DNA from: Macrotis lagotis
Taxonomy: Eukaryota > Chordata > Mammalia > Peramelemorphia > Peramelidae
Direction: 5' to 3'
DNA length: 64,000 nt
Assembly: GCF_037893015.1 (NCBI RefSeq)
Contig: NC_133661.1
Span: forward strand, 180,832,508 to 180,896,507
The notes beneath the pieces were generated by a model, which had not been told where the DNA came from, made no database searches, and was given only the letters and a program-made list of their open reading frames with translations. The translations under genes and the position numbers were made by a program. Positions 26,876-38,192 of this stretch are shown in pieces (position 1 is the first letter of the stretch; the number at the start of each line of letters is the position of its first letter).

Positions 26876-28388
26876 AGAATAAAGACAGGGACTCACCAGA
26901 GCTCTCCCCCAAACTATTCCAAATATTATTAAATAATGACTCTATCCAAATTCTAGAGTGGCAGAAATACAAAAAGACTGAGTGAAACAATTTTTCAGCC
27001 AAAGACAACTTGGAAAATCTGTGTGAAGGGTCAGTTACACCTGAGTTAGAAAGGGTCTGCACAGCAAGCAAATCAGCCCCAGCCATCCAAGAATAGCCCA
27101 GGGGCACCTGAGTCCATGGCAACAGGGGGCAGTTTCCAGACCCCTCAGCCCAGGAATTGCCAAGGACAATTGGGAAACTCAGCAGGAAAACTCTGCAGCA
27201 CAAGAGTGAGAGGGCAGCCCAGCCCAGGAGGCTGGGGGAGATTGCAGATGTCTCTTTGCTATCCCTGTGGCAGAACTCTGTTGCTTTCCCCTTATTCAGG
27301 TATGGTCCCAATATGGGGTCCCAGTCTCAGGAAAAGGAGCAGAGGCAAAATACAGTTTACTGCCTACAGTAGATCCCAGACCCTTTATGGTTCCAGGGCA
27401 TAAAGGAGTACTTGACGTCATACACAGTCTAAAACACAGGCCAGGAAAGCAGTCAGAACCTTTCATAAGACCTTGAAGGAAGTGAGAACTTAGGGGAATA
27501 TCCCTGAAAACAGATGCAAAAACCCTCAAAAGCTTGAGAATGTGTCCTCCATGCTAGAAGCAGAGCCCCACCTTAACAAAGAATTAAAATCAAGTCATAG
27601 GCTGGGGAATTGAACAAACAATAGATGGAAAAAAATCCAACCATAGACAATTACTTTGGTCCTATGGAAGATCAAAATACACTCTCAGAAGATAACAAAG
27701 TCAAAGTATCTGAATTCAAAGCCTTCAAGAAAAATATAAATTGGTCTCAGGCTATGGAAGAACTCAAAAAAATCTTGAAAATCAAGTAAGGGAGATAGAG
27801 GAAAAATTGGGAAGAGAATGAGAACAATGTGGGAAAATCATAAAAACTAAGTCAGCAATGTGGTGAAGTAGATACAAAAAATACTGAAAAAAATAACATC
27901 TTAAAAACCACTTTGGGTCAAATGAAAAAAGTAATCCAAAAGGTCAATGAGGAGAAGAATGCATTAAAAAAGTAGAATTAGCCAGATGAAAAAAGAGATA
28001 CAAAAGCTCTCTGTAAAAAATAATTCCTTAAAATGTAGAATGGAGCTATGGGAAACTGATGGTTTTGTGAGAAATCAAGAAAATATAAAATAAAAACAAA
28101 AAGAATGAAAAACTAGAAGAAATTATGAAATATCTTATAGAAAAACCAATGACCTGAAAAACAGATCCAGGAGAGATCATTTAAAAATTACCATACTATC
28201 TGAAAGTCATGACCAAAAAAAAAAGAGCCTAGACATCATATTTCAAGAAATTCTCCAAGAAAATTGCCCTGATATCCTAGAAATAGAGGGTAAAATAGAA
28301 TTTGAAAGAATCCTGAAAGATTCCCACCCCACTCATCCCACTGAGGTGAAAGAAATTCTTGAAATAAATTCCAAAGTGAAAACTACAG

Positions 28389-28738
28389 CCCATGGACTGG
28401 GTACTCTGAAAGAAGCAGCTGGGTTCTTCCTGCCAGGTGGCCCCCTAGGCCTGTTCGTGGTCCCCTGGGGTAGTGTCTAAGCTGAGACCTACACTGGGCT
28501 GGGCTCCCCTCTCACTCTTGTGCTGCAGAGTTTTCCTGCTGAGTTTCCCAATTATCCTTGGCAATTCCTGGGCTGAGGGGTCTGGAAACTGCTCCCTGTT
28601 GCCATGGACTCAGGTACCCCTGGGCTATTCCTGGATGGCTGGGGCTGATTTGCTTGCTGTGCAGACCCTTTCTAACTCAGGTGTAACTGACCCTTCACAC
28701 AGATTTTCCAAGTTGTTTTCGGCTGAAAAAACTACAGG
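28389..28738 (-). mobile_element. Antisense HAL1 5'UTR segment inserted in ORF1 of copy 2
   Basis: About 235 bp (28494-28730) is the reverse complement of 26992-27237 at roughly 97% identity by eye. A further 100 bp belongs to a 5'UTR part that copy 2's own 5'UTR lacks. AAAACTACAG repeats flank it (28379-28388, 28728-28737, 28739-28748). Confidence 0.8.
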
Positions 28739-30015
28739 AAAACTACAGTCAAATTTCAGAATTCTCAAGTCAAAGAGAAAATATTTCAAGCAGTCAGAAA
28801 GAAAAAAAGTCAAAAATTGTGGAGCTATAGTCAGGATAACACATGATTTAGCAGCTTATACATCAAGGGCTCATAGGACTTGGAATTTGATATTCTGGAA
28901 GGCAGAAGAGCTTGGATTACAATCAAGAATCAACTACCCAGCAAAACTGAACAAACTATTTCAGGAAAAAATTGGATTTTCAATGAAACAGGGGACTTTC
29001 GAACTTTCCTGTTGAAATGACCAAAGCTGAACAGAAAGTGCAGGACTCAGGTAAAGAATAAAGAGGGCAAACAGAAAGGATAAATCATGAGGGACTTAAT
29101 GATGTTGAACTGTTTGTATTACCACATGGGAAAATGATGTTGATAACTCATATGAACCTTCTCATTTATTAGGGTAGTTAGAAGGAGCATATATATATAA
29201 ACAAGGCACAGGAAGGATTAGAAATTGAAGGTATAATATAGTAAAAAAGATGAAGTTATTGAGGGAGAAAGGAATGTACTGGAAGAAAGGGAAAGGAGAG
29301 GTAGAGTGTGATAAGTAAATTCACATAAAAGAGACAAGAAAAAAACTTTCGCAGTGGAGTAGAAAAGAGAGAGAGGTGAGGAGGAGTTAGTGAATCTTAC
29401 TCTCATCAGAAGTGACTCCATGAGGGAATATAACATACATATTCAATTGGGTATAGAAATCTATCTTAAGGAAAATAGGAGAGGAAAGGGATGGAAGAAA
29501 GGGGACAGGGGGAAGGGACAGGGGTATGGGTGATAGAAGAGTGGGAGAGGATAGTCAGATGAAACACACTTTTGAGGAGGAATAGGATTAAAGGAGAGAG
29601 AGAATAGAATAAATGGGTGTGGGGAAAATAGAACAGATGGAAATACAGCTAGCAATAGCAACTCTGGGAAAAATATTGAAGTAATTTCTCTGATGGACTT
29701 ATGATAAAGAATGATATTCATCCCAAAGACAGAGTTGATAGTATCTGAATACAGACTGAAACATACTTATTTTTTTCCTCATTTTATTTTTCTTGAGGAG
29801 GGGGAGAGGGGTTATATTTACTTTTACAATATGACTGTTGTGGTAATGTTTTTCATGGCTCCATATTTTTAACCTCACCAAGTAACTTGCTTTCTCAGTG
29901 GGTTGAGTGGGGTGGGAAGAAGGGAGAGAATTTGGAATTTAAGGTTTTGGAAACTTGCTTTTCATGTAGCTGGGGAAAAAAATTGAAAATAGTATAAATT
30001 TTTTTAAAAAAAGAG

Positions 30016-30215
30016 TCCTCAGCAGGACCAAGAGAACGTTGTACATATTAACAGCAACATTGTGAGTTGATCAGCTATGATAGATGCAGCTCCTCTCAGC
30101 AGTTCAGAGATCAAGGACAACCCTGAGAAACCTATTATGGACAATGTCATCTACATCTGGGGGGGAACCACAGAATCTGAATGCATATAACATGTGCACT
30201 TTTTAAAAAAACAAA
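30016..30215 (+). repeat. L1 3' fragment next to HAL1 copy 2
   Basis: GACCAAGAGAACGTTGTACA, ACAGCAACATTGTGAGTTGA and GATCAGCTATGATAGATGCA. Confidence 0.75.
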
Positions 30216-30227
30216 AACTTCTCTTAT

Positions 30228-30455
30228 GCTTTTCTTTCTAGTTGTGTGACCTTGGGAAAATCATTTAACCTTGACTGCCTTGCATCCAGGGCTATCTCCA
30301 GTCATCCTGATTCATAAATGGTCACTAGACCCAGTTGGCTCTGGAGGAGAAAATGAGGTTGGTACCTTAGCACAAAACCCCTCACTCAAATCCAATTCAT
30401 GATGTTATGGTCTTCTTCAAAAATGAAGGACAAACATTATTAGTGAACACACAGG
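30228..30455 (+). mobile_element. tRNA-SINE with a long 3' body, partial
   Basis: Contains GTGTGACCTTGGGAAAATCA, GGCTATCTCCAGTCATCCTG and AAAATGAAGGACAAACATT. The 5' head is missing. Confidence 0.75.
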
Positions 30456-31550
30456 GGGGCCACATAAAAATCACATTGCAGGTAGCATGCACCCTATGGG
30501 TTGCATTTTGGACAGCCCTGACCTAGACAGTGTCCAATCATGGATTGAACCCCAATACCTATCATCACAAAAGTTTTCACCTGCTTCATTTTTACAACAT
30601 GGTACAGGTTCATCCTTCTTCAGGCAGTTTGGTGGCTTTCTACCCCTAAGGGTTCATCAGTCAGTCTTACTTACCTCTGCTACAACCCAGAACTCTGGAA
30701 CACAATCCATCCACAAGTCTTAGCCTCCCCTGTAGCAGGGACAGCAATATTTCTACTCAAAGAAAAACATTTTGTATCTTTAAAAGATGCGAGAGATATG
30801 TTGTTGTTGTTATTGTTGTTATTGTTTATTATGATTATGGTTATGATTATGATTATGATTATTATTATTATTATTATTATAAGAGACCCTGTCAGCTGGG
30901 CACTGATGAGTGGAAACAATGTGAAGGGAAGCATACAGCCATAAAGGAATGAAGACAAAGCTTTAGGTCAGAGGTCTCAGAGTCTATCACTGACACTGCA
31001 ACAACTGCAGATCAGATAATCTTCATATGGGGACACAACAGAGAAATGGCTGTTGGTTTCACATTGGCTTTCAGTAACATACACACTAGATAGAAGATTG
31101 ATGATCAGTTGTTGTAAGATTTGATCAGAGATGATGATACTATCTACTCCTTCATGTTCCCCAGTCTGGTCCATGCTGAAATATGATAAGGAAAATAACC
31201 ACATCACAAGGTCCTCTTGAAAAACAGTCTAAAGATAATAAGCATAGCACAATTCATTAGGAAATGAGAAAGGCAGAAGTGATTGGTGAGTGTAAATAAT
31301 GACCAACTAACTCACTTGCTTCTAGGAGGGGATCAGGATAGTAATGAAATGAGCTATCTTCTCATTCTGGAAGTCTCTATAACAGGGTAACTGAGAAAAT
31401 ATATTACATAAATGCCTTTCCTCTCCCCATTGAGGTATAGGAAACTATCTCCTTTCCAACAACCTGACTTCATTATCAGATGATGTAGTCTTTGTTCAAA
31501 GGCTACAGAATGAGGCATTGTCTTCTTCAAAGACCAGCACCTACCTAGCC
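30456..31550. other. No recognisable gene
   Basis: Contains the compound trinucleotide repeat; the rest is unassigned. Confidence 0.4.
30798..30881. repeat. Compound trinucleotide microsatellite
   Basis: TTG/TTA units pass into TTATGA and then TTA units. The poly-Ile/poly-Asn frame on the minus strand is an artefact. Confidence 0.9.
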
Positions 31551-31759
31551 TAGTTATCATGCCCTTAAATCTTCCCCCCCCCCAGGTTAAACATTCACAT
31601 TTCTTTTAAGTGTTCTAGCTATGCCTACTACATTACTATGGACACCCACTGGAAGGGGTCCAGAAGTTCTATAGAAGAATTAGTGTCATTTCTGCTTATT
31701 GATAACATCTTTAACATCCCTTAAATTGAATTTTGAAACACTGAAAAATTCTAGGTTTG
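31551..31759 (+). repeat. Left arm of 209-bp inverted repeat
   Basis: Matches the reverse complement of 33041-33249 along its whole length, from TAGTTATCATGCCC to TTCTAGGTTTG. Confidence 0.85.
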
Positions 31760-32879
31760 TAATAATCCTCATCAGGGAAACAAGGAATCAAAAGACATAG
31801 AACACAATTTCTCTGGAAGGGATGTGAAAGATAACAGAAGTCAGCTAAGATTGTGCCAAAGGACAAACTCCAAGTAGGGAAATGTTTGAGCAAACATAGT
31901 GCATTGGGAAATAAGAGTTTTGGACTTGTCTATTAAGCAATGGAGCTTAACAGAGAAGGCAGACTTTTGTGTTAAGCAGGACAAAACTAGAATCTTTATG
32001 TCATACCTTGTCAATCTGTACAAGGTTAAGAGACCCTTCCTTGTAAAAAATAATTATTGTACACTAAATGATTGGCTGAGTTTTTGATGCCAAAATTCAA
32101 TTATAAGTTCTCAAAACTATATCTTGGTAAAAAAGATTAATTTTCTTTAGAGAATACTTGGGCTTCTTCTTAGTCATCTTGTTAAACTTAGTAAGAAATT
32201 AAGAGTCCAAAGTATCTTTCCCTATGTTAATTAAAAATTTTGGAGAACAAAAGGCAGGATGCTAGGAGACCATCCTCCAGGGATGATATAACTGGAATTT
32301 GTTGATCTTTAAAGAGTAGTTTGGGGCACAGATATTGTGTATCTACTATGGTTAGGCCACTAATGGTTAATGATTTCCTCTATTCTTTGTTTTTGTATTA
32401 AAAGTCCCATTTCTTTCCCAGGTCCTTGTGACCATCTTGGATGGTCTCCACCTATAGATTGGAGGTAAGATCTTAGAGGAGACAACTTAAAAATGTCTAA
32501 CCTGTGTTTTCTGTCATTTTATTTTAACCCTATCTTTTTACGGTTTCTATAGTTTTAGGGTTTATAAAACTATGTGTCAACAAGGGGATAAGCTGGAATC
32601 CTATCATCTAAGTCTAAAAAGAGAATTATATTTTAATCCTTAAGTGTTGTAATGGTATTTTTAGAGAGTTTTGATGTTTCTATCATTTCTCATATATCTT
32701 CATAGTTATCAGAATATAGTTTTTGTTGTACTAGGTAAAACTATATGTGTCTGTAAAGGAGTAATTACTGAGGTAGGGGCATGGAAGATTCCTGACCATG
32801 GAATCAAAAAGGTGAGAATACCCAATGAAAAATATAAGTGTTTCTGGGATGTTTAAGCTTTATCAGTTGATATGAAAAC

Positions 32880-33020
32880 CACAGAAAGGAAACTGAGGTT
32901 CAGAGTTAAAATGACTTTTCTAGACTCACAGCATTGCTAGAGGAAAATATAAACCAGAAGTTGCCAGAACCAAGGACTTGTGTTCAAACTCTTAGACCAG
33001 TGTTCTTTCCATTTGTTCAT
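32880..33020 (-). repeat. Old MIR-like SINE
   Basis: GGAAACTGAGGTTCAGAGTT then a worn GTGTTCAAACTCTTAGACCA block. It ends close to the right inverted-repeat arm. Confidence 0.5.
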
Positions 33021-33040
33021 AATTACCTAATTTATGAACC

Positions 33041-33249
33041 CAAACCTAGAAGTTGCCAGTGTTTCAAAATGCAGTTTAAGAGATATTAAAAATGTTACCA
33101 ATAAGCAGAAATGACACTGATTCTTCTGTAGAATTTGTGGACCCCTATCAGTGGATGTCCATTGTAAAGTAGTAGGCATAGCTAGGACCACTTGAAAGAA
33201 ATGTGAATGTTTTACCTGAAGAAAAAAAGATTTAAGGGCATGATAACTA
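33041..33249 (-). repeat. Right arm of 209-bp inverted repeat
   Basis: Same length as the left arm, with sharp loss of similarity at both ends. Confidence 0.85.
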
Positions 33250-33254
33250 TCTTC

Positions 33255-33540
33255 CAGATTTTGGTTCCATATAAGGAAGACTTCCTAACACATTAAGTAA
33301 ATTTAGGCTAAATATCAGGAACTTCCTAACAATTAGAGCCATCCAAAAGTAAAATGGATTGCCTCAAGAATTTGTAGGTCCCCTTAATTGGAAGACTTCA
33401 AGCAAAGGTTAGATGACTACTTGTCAGGTATGCTATATTATGGAGATTCCTTTGGGGTATAGATACAATTGGATGGGCACCAAGTTCCCTTCTGGAATTT
33501 CCTGACTATCCAAAAGTGGAGTCCAGTGCCTCAGGTAGTA
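33255..33540 (+). repeat. CR1/L3-like LINE 3' part
   Basis: AAAAGTAAAATGGATTGCCT, GGAAGACTTCAAGCAAAGGT and GATGACTACTTGTCAGG follow CR1/L3-type mammalian repeat order. Confidence 0.65.
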
Positions 33541-33739
33541 TAACCCAAAAGATGATTTCATTCTGGTTCATTGTTCAATCTCTTGTGAATTTCCCTTCTG
33601 GGTAAACCAATAAAAATCAAGTTTCTAACCCTCTAGTATTCCCACCAAAGTGTAGAAATCTTTTGAGACCTTGCCAGGTCATGAATGACAAGATTTAAAT
33701 ATTTCTATACTTATAGTAACAAATTGCAACTAGGTTTCT

Positions 33740-34135
33740 TAAACAGTTATAGCAGCAATTTTTATTATAGAAAAAAATTGAAAACAAAGTAAATGTTTAT
33801 CAACTGGGGAATGCAGAATAAATTATAGCACATGAATGTGATGATATATAATTCTTCCATAAAAATATGAATGGGATTAATTCAGAGAAACATGAGAAAA
33901 CCAGTATGAATTGACGTAGAGTGAGGTAAGCAGAAATAGGACAACAAATGTATACAGTGACTTCAACCATGTGAAGGAAAGAAAACAACTGGGAAAGACT
34001 TAAGTACTCCCATAAAAGTAATAAGCAGTCATAACACTTCAGAAGACTGATGATGAACATGTTTCCCACTACATGGAAGAGATGTTGAACTAGACACATA
34101 CAATGAAACACATTTAAACTTGGGAGAGTAAGGGT
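33740..34135 (+). repeat. Old L1 3' end
   Basis: GTTTATCAACTGGGGAATGC, ATAAATTATAGCACATGAAT and GAAACATGAGAAAACCAG follow L1 ORF2-end order, highly worn. Confidence 0.65.
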
Positions 34136-35094
34136 CTGAGGGTAGGGTAGGGAAAAACAACCTGTTATTTACCAGGTATTGTTTCCTGAGCCCCTAATCT
34201 CCCTGAACTTGATTGCACTACTGGTTTTGATCCACCTTTCCCTTTAGATACCACTTCTACTCATTTAACTCCTTAATCAGAAACTCCAGGTAATGATCTT
34301 GGTTCCTGCTTAAGACACACTGCTATTGCCTTTCCCTTTCAATTAGAAGACATGCATTTCCCACCTCACACCCCAAATGATCTCTACTTGTATTAATTAA
34401 AATTTTCCTTTTCCACACTCTCTTTCTCTGGAATATCCCCAGTGAAATATGGAAGAAGAATCTTCAATGCAGGAAGTTAACCCCAAGGGACCCTCACAGT
34501 TTTAGAGGCTACAGTATCCAATCAATGTTCAAGTTCAGACCAAGAGTATATGGATGTGAGATGGAGGTGAGAACAAGTAGGTGAGTGAATTAATGAAAAA
34601 TATTTTCTCCCTATGTTTCCCCATCACTATTTCTAGACTCAATGGAAACAAAAGATCCCTTCACTTATGATCTCATTTTTTTTTGGTTCTTAGTGAACTT
34701 GATTAATACTCCCAGATGGTGATAAGTGGGTATGCCCCTCCCTAATCAGGACTCAACAAAGATAAGTGAGATACAGAATAGAAAAGGGTTCAACTTTCCT
34801 TTACCCCATATAAACATTCTTCCCTTTACCCCATTACCCTATTTCCCACAATTCCATCTCATCCCTCTAGCATGTCAGGTTTTTTCCCACTCCCTTTTAC
34901 AGCCATTTTGCACCACTTTGTCTTTCCTATATCTTTCACATTTATTTTTCTCCCTTACCATGACAACTCTACCACTATTCTATTCTTTCTTCAACTAATC
35001 TTTTGAATGGCAAAAAGAACCCAGTTCTTAAGTGTCTACAACAGTCTAGAAGGAGTACTGGGGGGTTGCAGATTCATCTTTACTCAGAATCACT
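34136..35094. other. No recognisable gene
   Basis: Pyrimidine-rich in its second half; no family recognised. Confidence 0.4.
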
Positions 35095-35241
35095 CACTAT
35101 AATAGAATGTAAACATTGTTGAGAATGTAAAAAATCCTGAAAGCAAGGATTAGTTTGTTGGGGGAGAGGACAGAATTAGTTGGGGTTTTGGTATATATAT
35201 CGCCAGTACCTAGCACATAGGTGTTTTTAAAATGTTTGTGG
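35095..35241 (+). repeat. L2 3' end, target of the TKT retrocopy
   Basis: GAAAGCAAGGATTAGTTTG and CAGTACCTAGCACATAGG. The element's end (AAATGTTTGTGGATTGATTGG) is split by the TKT insertion and resumes at 43399. Confidence 0.65.
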
Positions 35242-36570
35242 CTCTTCTTCCTCCTTCCTCTTCCAGCTTCCCCTCTCTGCTCACATTGCTGCCACCTCTG
35301 TCACAATCTCAGGATTCTTGCCAAACTTGCTTCATCATGGAAGATTACCATAAATCAGACCAAAAGAAACTGCAGATTCTAAAGGACACTGCCAATCAGC
35401 TGCCCATCAGTTCTATTCAAGCCAACACCTCAGCTGGCTCTGGCCACTCCATAATATGCTGTGGTGTAGCCAAGTTCATGGTAGTTCTCTTTTTCACACC
35501 ATAAAATGCAAATCCCAGGTCCTAGAGACCCCAACAATTACCACTTTGTCCTCTGCAAGGATCATTCAGCTCCTATCCTCTATGCAGCCTGCACTGAGGC
35601 TGGCTTCCTACCAGAGGATGATCAGTTGAAGCTGAGAAAGATCAGTTCCAATCTAGACAGTCACCCAGTCCCTAAATAAGCTTTTACCATTATAACTACT
35701 GTTTCCCTGGGTCAAGGGCTTAGAGCATCTTGTCTATACTGGCAAATTCTTTAACAAAGTTACCATTCTACTGTTTACTGGGCAATTGTGGGGCGGGGGT
35801 TGAAGGTTTCCCACGGGAAACTGTCCGACTTGTAGAACAATCTAGTTGCCATCTTTAACATTAACCAGCCAGGCCAGAGTGATCCTGCCCCACTGCAGCA
35901 CCAAGTGAAAATGAACCAGAAGTGACATGAAGCCTTTGAGGGGAACACAATCATTGTGGATGAGCACAGTGTGGAAGAATTTGACAAGTCCTTTGTCCAA
36001 GGAAAACATAAGCCACTGGCTGTCATTGGAAAATTGTATAATGGCAGAGGAATCTCAGGTGTAGAAAATAAAGAATCTTAATATGGGAAGCCCCTTCCCA
36101 AAAACATGGCAGAACAGGTCATCAAGGAAATCTACGTTCAGAGCCAAAACAAGAAGATTCTAGCTACCCTCCCCAAAGAAGATGTTCCTGCAGTTAATAT
36201 CACCATCATCCTGATGCCATCTCCTCCAAATTTCAAATTCAGAGAAAAGTCAGTCACCCCACAAAACCTATGGCATGGCCTTGGATAAATTGGGAAATAC
36301 CTATGCCTATGTGGTTGCCCTGGATGAGGACACAAAAATTCTACCTTTTCAGGTCTCTTCAATGATTGTTTCATTACAGAACATGGTGAGCATCACTGCA
36401 GAGCGCACTACATGGGACAGGACTGTACCTTTTCTGCAGTACATTCATCACCTTCTTCCCCAGGCCTTTGACTAGATCCATACAGTAGCCATTTCTGAGA
36501 GCAACATCAAACTGTGTGGCTCATACTGCTATCCCTCAATGAAGATGGTCCTTCCTGGATGGTATGGAAG

Positions 36571-36627
36571 TTTTTTTTTCAGAGTGATTAAAATGGTTTT
36601 TATTAAGATATCTTAACAAAATGGCAC
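36571..36627 (-). repeat. R repeat plus poly(A), 3' end of the fossil ERV
   Basis: A 48-nt R copy followed, on the minus strand, by nine A directly against transketolase sequence. AATAAA lies 19 nt before the A run, normal spacing for cleavage and polyadenylation. Confidence 0.7.
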
Positions 36628-36643
36628 TAGGTTAACTTAAACA

Positions 36644-36799
36644 GGGGCAGCTAGGTGGAGTAGTGGATAAAGCACCGGCCTTGGAGTCAGGAGCACCTGG
36701 GTTCAAATCCAGTCTCAGACACTTAATAATTACCTAGCTGTGTGGCCTTGGGCAAGCCGCTTAACCCCATTTGCCTTGCAAAAACCTAAGAAAAAAAAC
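36644..36799 (+). mobile_element. tRNA-derived marsupial SINE inserted in the fossil ERV U3
   Basis: Full SINE with A-rich tail, flanked by ACTTAAACA at 36635-36643 and 36800-36808. Confidence 0.9.
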
Positions 36800-37327
36800 A
36801 CTTAAACACAGATGGGGCAGTTTTTGATCAAATGGAGGCTAAATCTTTTATCTTAACTCAGTACCTGCCCATAGGCAGCAATATAGGTAGACCTTAGTCA
36901 TTGTAAACTATGAATCCTCCCTTCACATTCTTGGGGAACCCAAACACCCACATTTTCCTCACAATTTTCCCATTTTCTTTTATAAATAAGAATTTGGGGT
37001 TCCACACATTAATAGTGACTTCTTTCTTAAATCACAACCCTTTTTACTGATATAACTACTGACTTTTTCTTCTATCAAGATTTTTACTTCCTCATTATCA
37101 GAGACATGGACCCATCTTATTTTCCAGGTTTGTGCAGGAACACATGCTAACTTTCTGATGTATTTTTTTTACTACTTGGCTATAGACATTTATCTTGATG
37201 GATTCAATTCACTACAAACTCCTCCTTCTCTAATTAACAGATTTGTTTGCACGGCTTAGCCAGACAGCAAGTAAGTCAAGGTCCTAGCTATCTAATTGGC
37301 AGTTTTTCCACTACAGCTTTCAACCAG

Positions 37328-38192
37328 TCAGGATATAAATTGGGGTTCCATAGCCCCAACTCCCATCCTGTGCCCAGGTAGTAGGCCCTTAAGTCTAGAT
37401 AACAATTCCCTGGTCAACCCTTTGGACAAATGGTTGTAGGCAATAGTCCCACAAATCCAAAAGAGTCCCTTTAATGCTAGTTGGTCTTCCAGGAATATAG
37501 TTTCCCAGGTTTCCAACAAATGGATAATACTGTTCATCCAAGGGTCCCTCCTAAATAAGCCATATAATTATTATAATAGGTACATTTCCAAAGTTGCTTT
37601 ACCTCCTTCTACTGGCAAGTTTTTATACCAATGTCTTTAGATAGGTCTTCCTGGCTCCAAAATTGATCAAAATAAATCCCTGATTTTGTGCCATTGGACC
37701 AACCCCAAGAATAGCTAATATATCTAGTGATGCTCCTTAAATTATTTTTTTTTCAAATGGCCATTTCAACACTTTCCTTGCAAGTCCATACTAACTCATA
37801 ATCACAGTTTCCCTTAACAAGTCCCCCCCAGTTTGGCATCTTTAAAAGGGATCCAGGTACTGTCATTACATCTCACATGAGACTCAGTCACCTATCTTTA
37901 AGTTATATGGTCCAGAATATATGTACCCTGCTTCTGGACATGTCTAGACATTTGCTACTTCCCAGGAAAATATCCTGGCCAGACTGGTATAAATAATAGT
38001 AACCCTGAACTGATTCAGGTCATATGCCATTGGTGTTTCTCTCCTCTGGATCAGAATCCTGTGCCACAGTGCACCTCTGACCAGGAATTGAGAATCTAGG
38101 CCAGACCCAGGGGACTGGCACCCAAAGCCAATTCTCAAACTGCTGTGGACTACTGCAAGTCCAACAGTTAGCCACACCAAAAGACTGTGCAT
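37328..38192 (-). pseudogene. Env-like remnant of the fossil ERV
   Basis: The minus-strand translation includes FWICGTIAYNHLSKG, which resembles the surface-subunit motif of class I (gamma-like) ERV envelope proteins. It lies on the 3' side of the element as expected for env. It is a degraded fragment, and no clear transmembrane-subunit hallmark was recognised. Assignment rests on one motif and position. Confidence 0.4.

Larger units (their letters stand above)
26857..30015 (+). mobile_element. HAL1-like (half-L1) element, copy 2, with an internal antisense insertion
   Basis: The 5' end GAGCCAAGATGGCAGAATA closely matches the YY1-site start of mammalian L1 5'UTRs. It continues with 5'UTR, a decayed ORF1 (about 27600-28380 and after 28740) and the same purine-rich 3'UTR as copy 1, with no ORF2. 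ORF1 is interrupted by 350 bp of antisense 5'UTR. Worn CTCAGSAG-type repeats flank it, and it lies next to an L1 3' fragment. Confidence 0.8.
31551..33249. mobile_element. Possible TIR DNA transposon, unclassified
   Basis: Two inverted arms, each 209 nt (31551-31759 and 33041-33249), face each other across 1.28 kb. The outer 20 nt are perfectly complementary, starting TAGTTATCATGCCC and ending GGGCATGATAACTA. The arms are about 85-90% identical by eye. The ends coincide with TA dinucleotides, the Tc1/mariner target. The interior shows no transposase I can recognise, so a non-autonomous element, or two separate copies of a repeat in opposite orientation, remains possible. Confidence 0.5.

Noticed and set aside
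26757-27311. 184-codon minus-strand frame
   Set aside because: Antisense of the HAL1 5'UTR. The same peptide recurs at 28473-29015 because of the inverted copy; no gene features.
28473-29015. 180-codon plus-strand frame
   Set aside because: Chance fusion of the antisense 5'UTR insert with decayed ORF1 sequence.
30680-30958. Minus-strand frame with poly-Ile and poly-Asn
   Set aside because: It comes from a compound trinucleotide repeat.
31711-32087. Short frames between the inverted-repeat arms as a transposase
   Set aside because: No DDE/D-type motif or helix-turn-helix pattern seen; each is about 60 codons.
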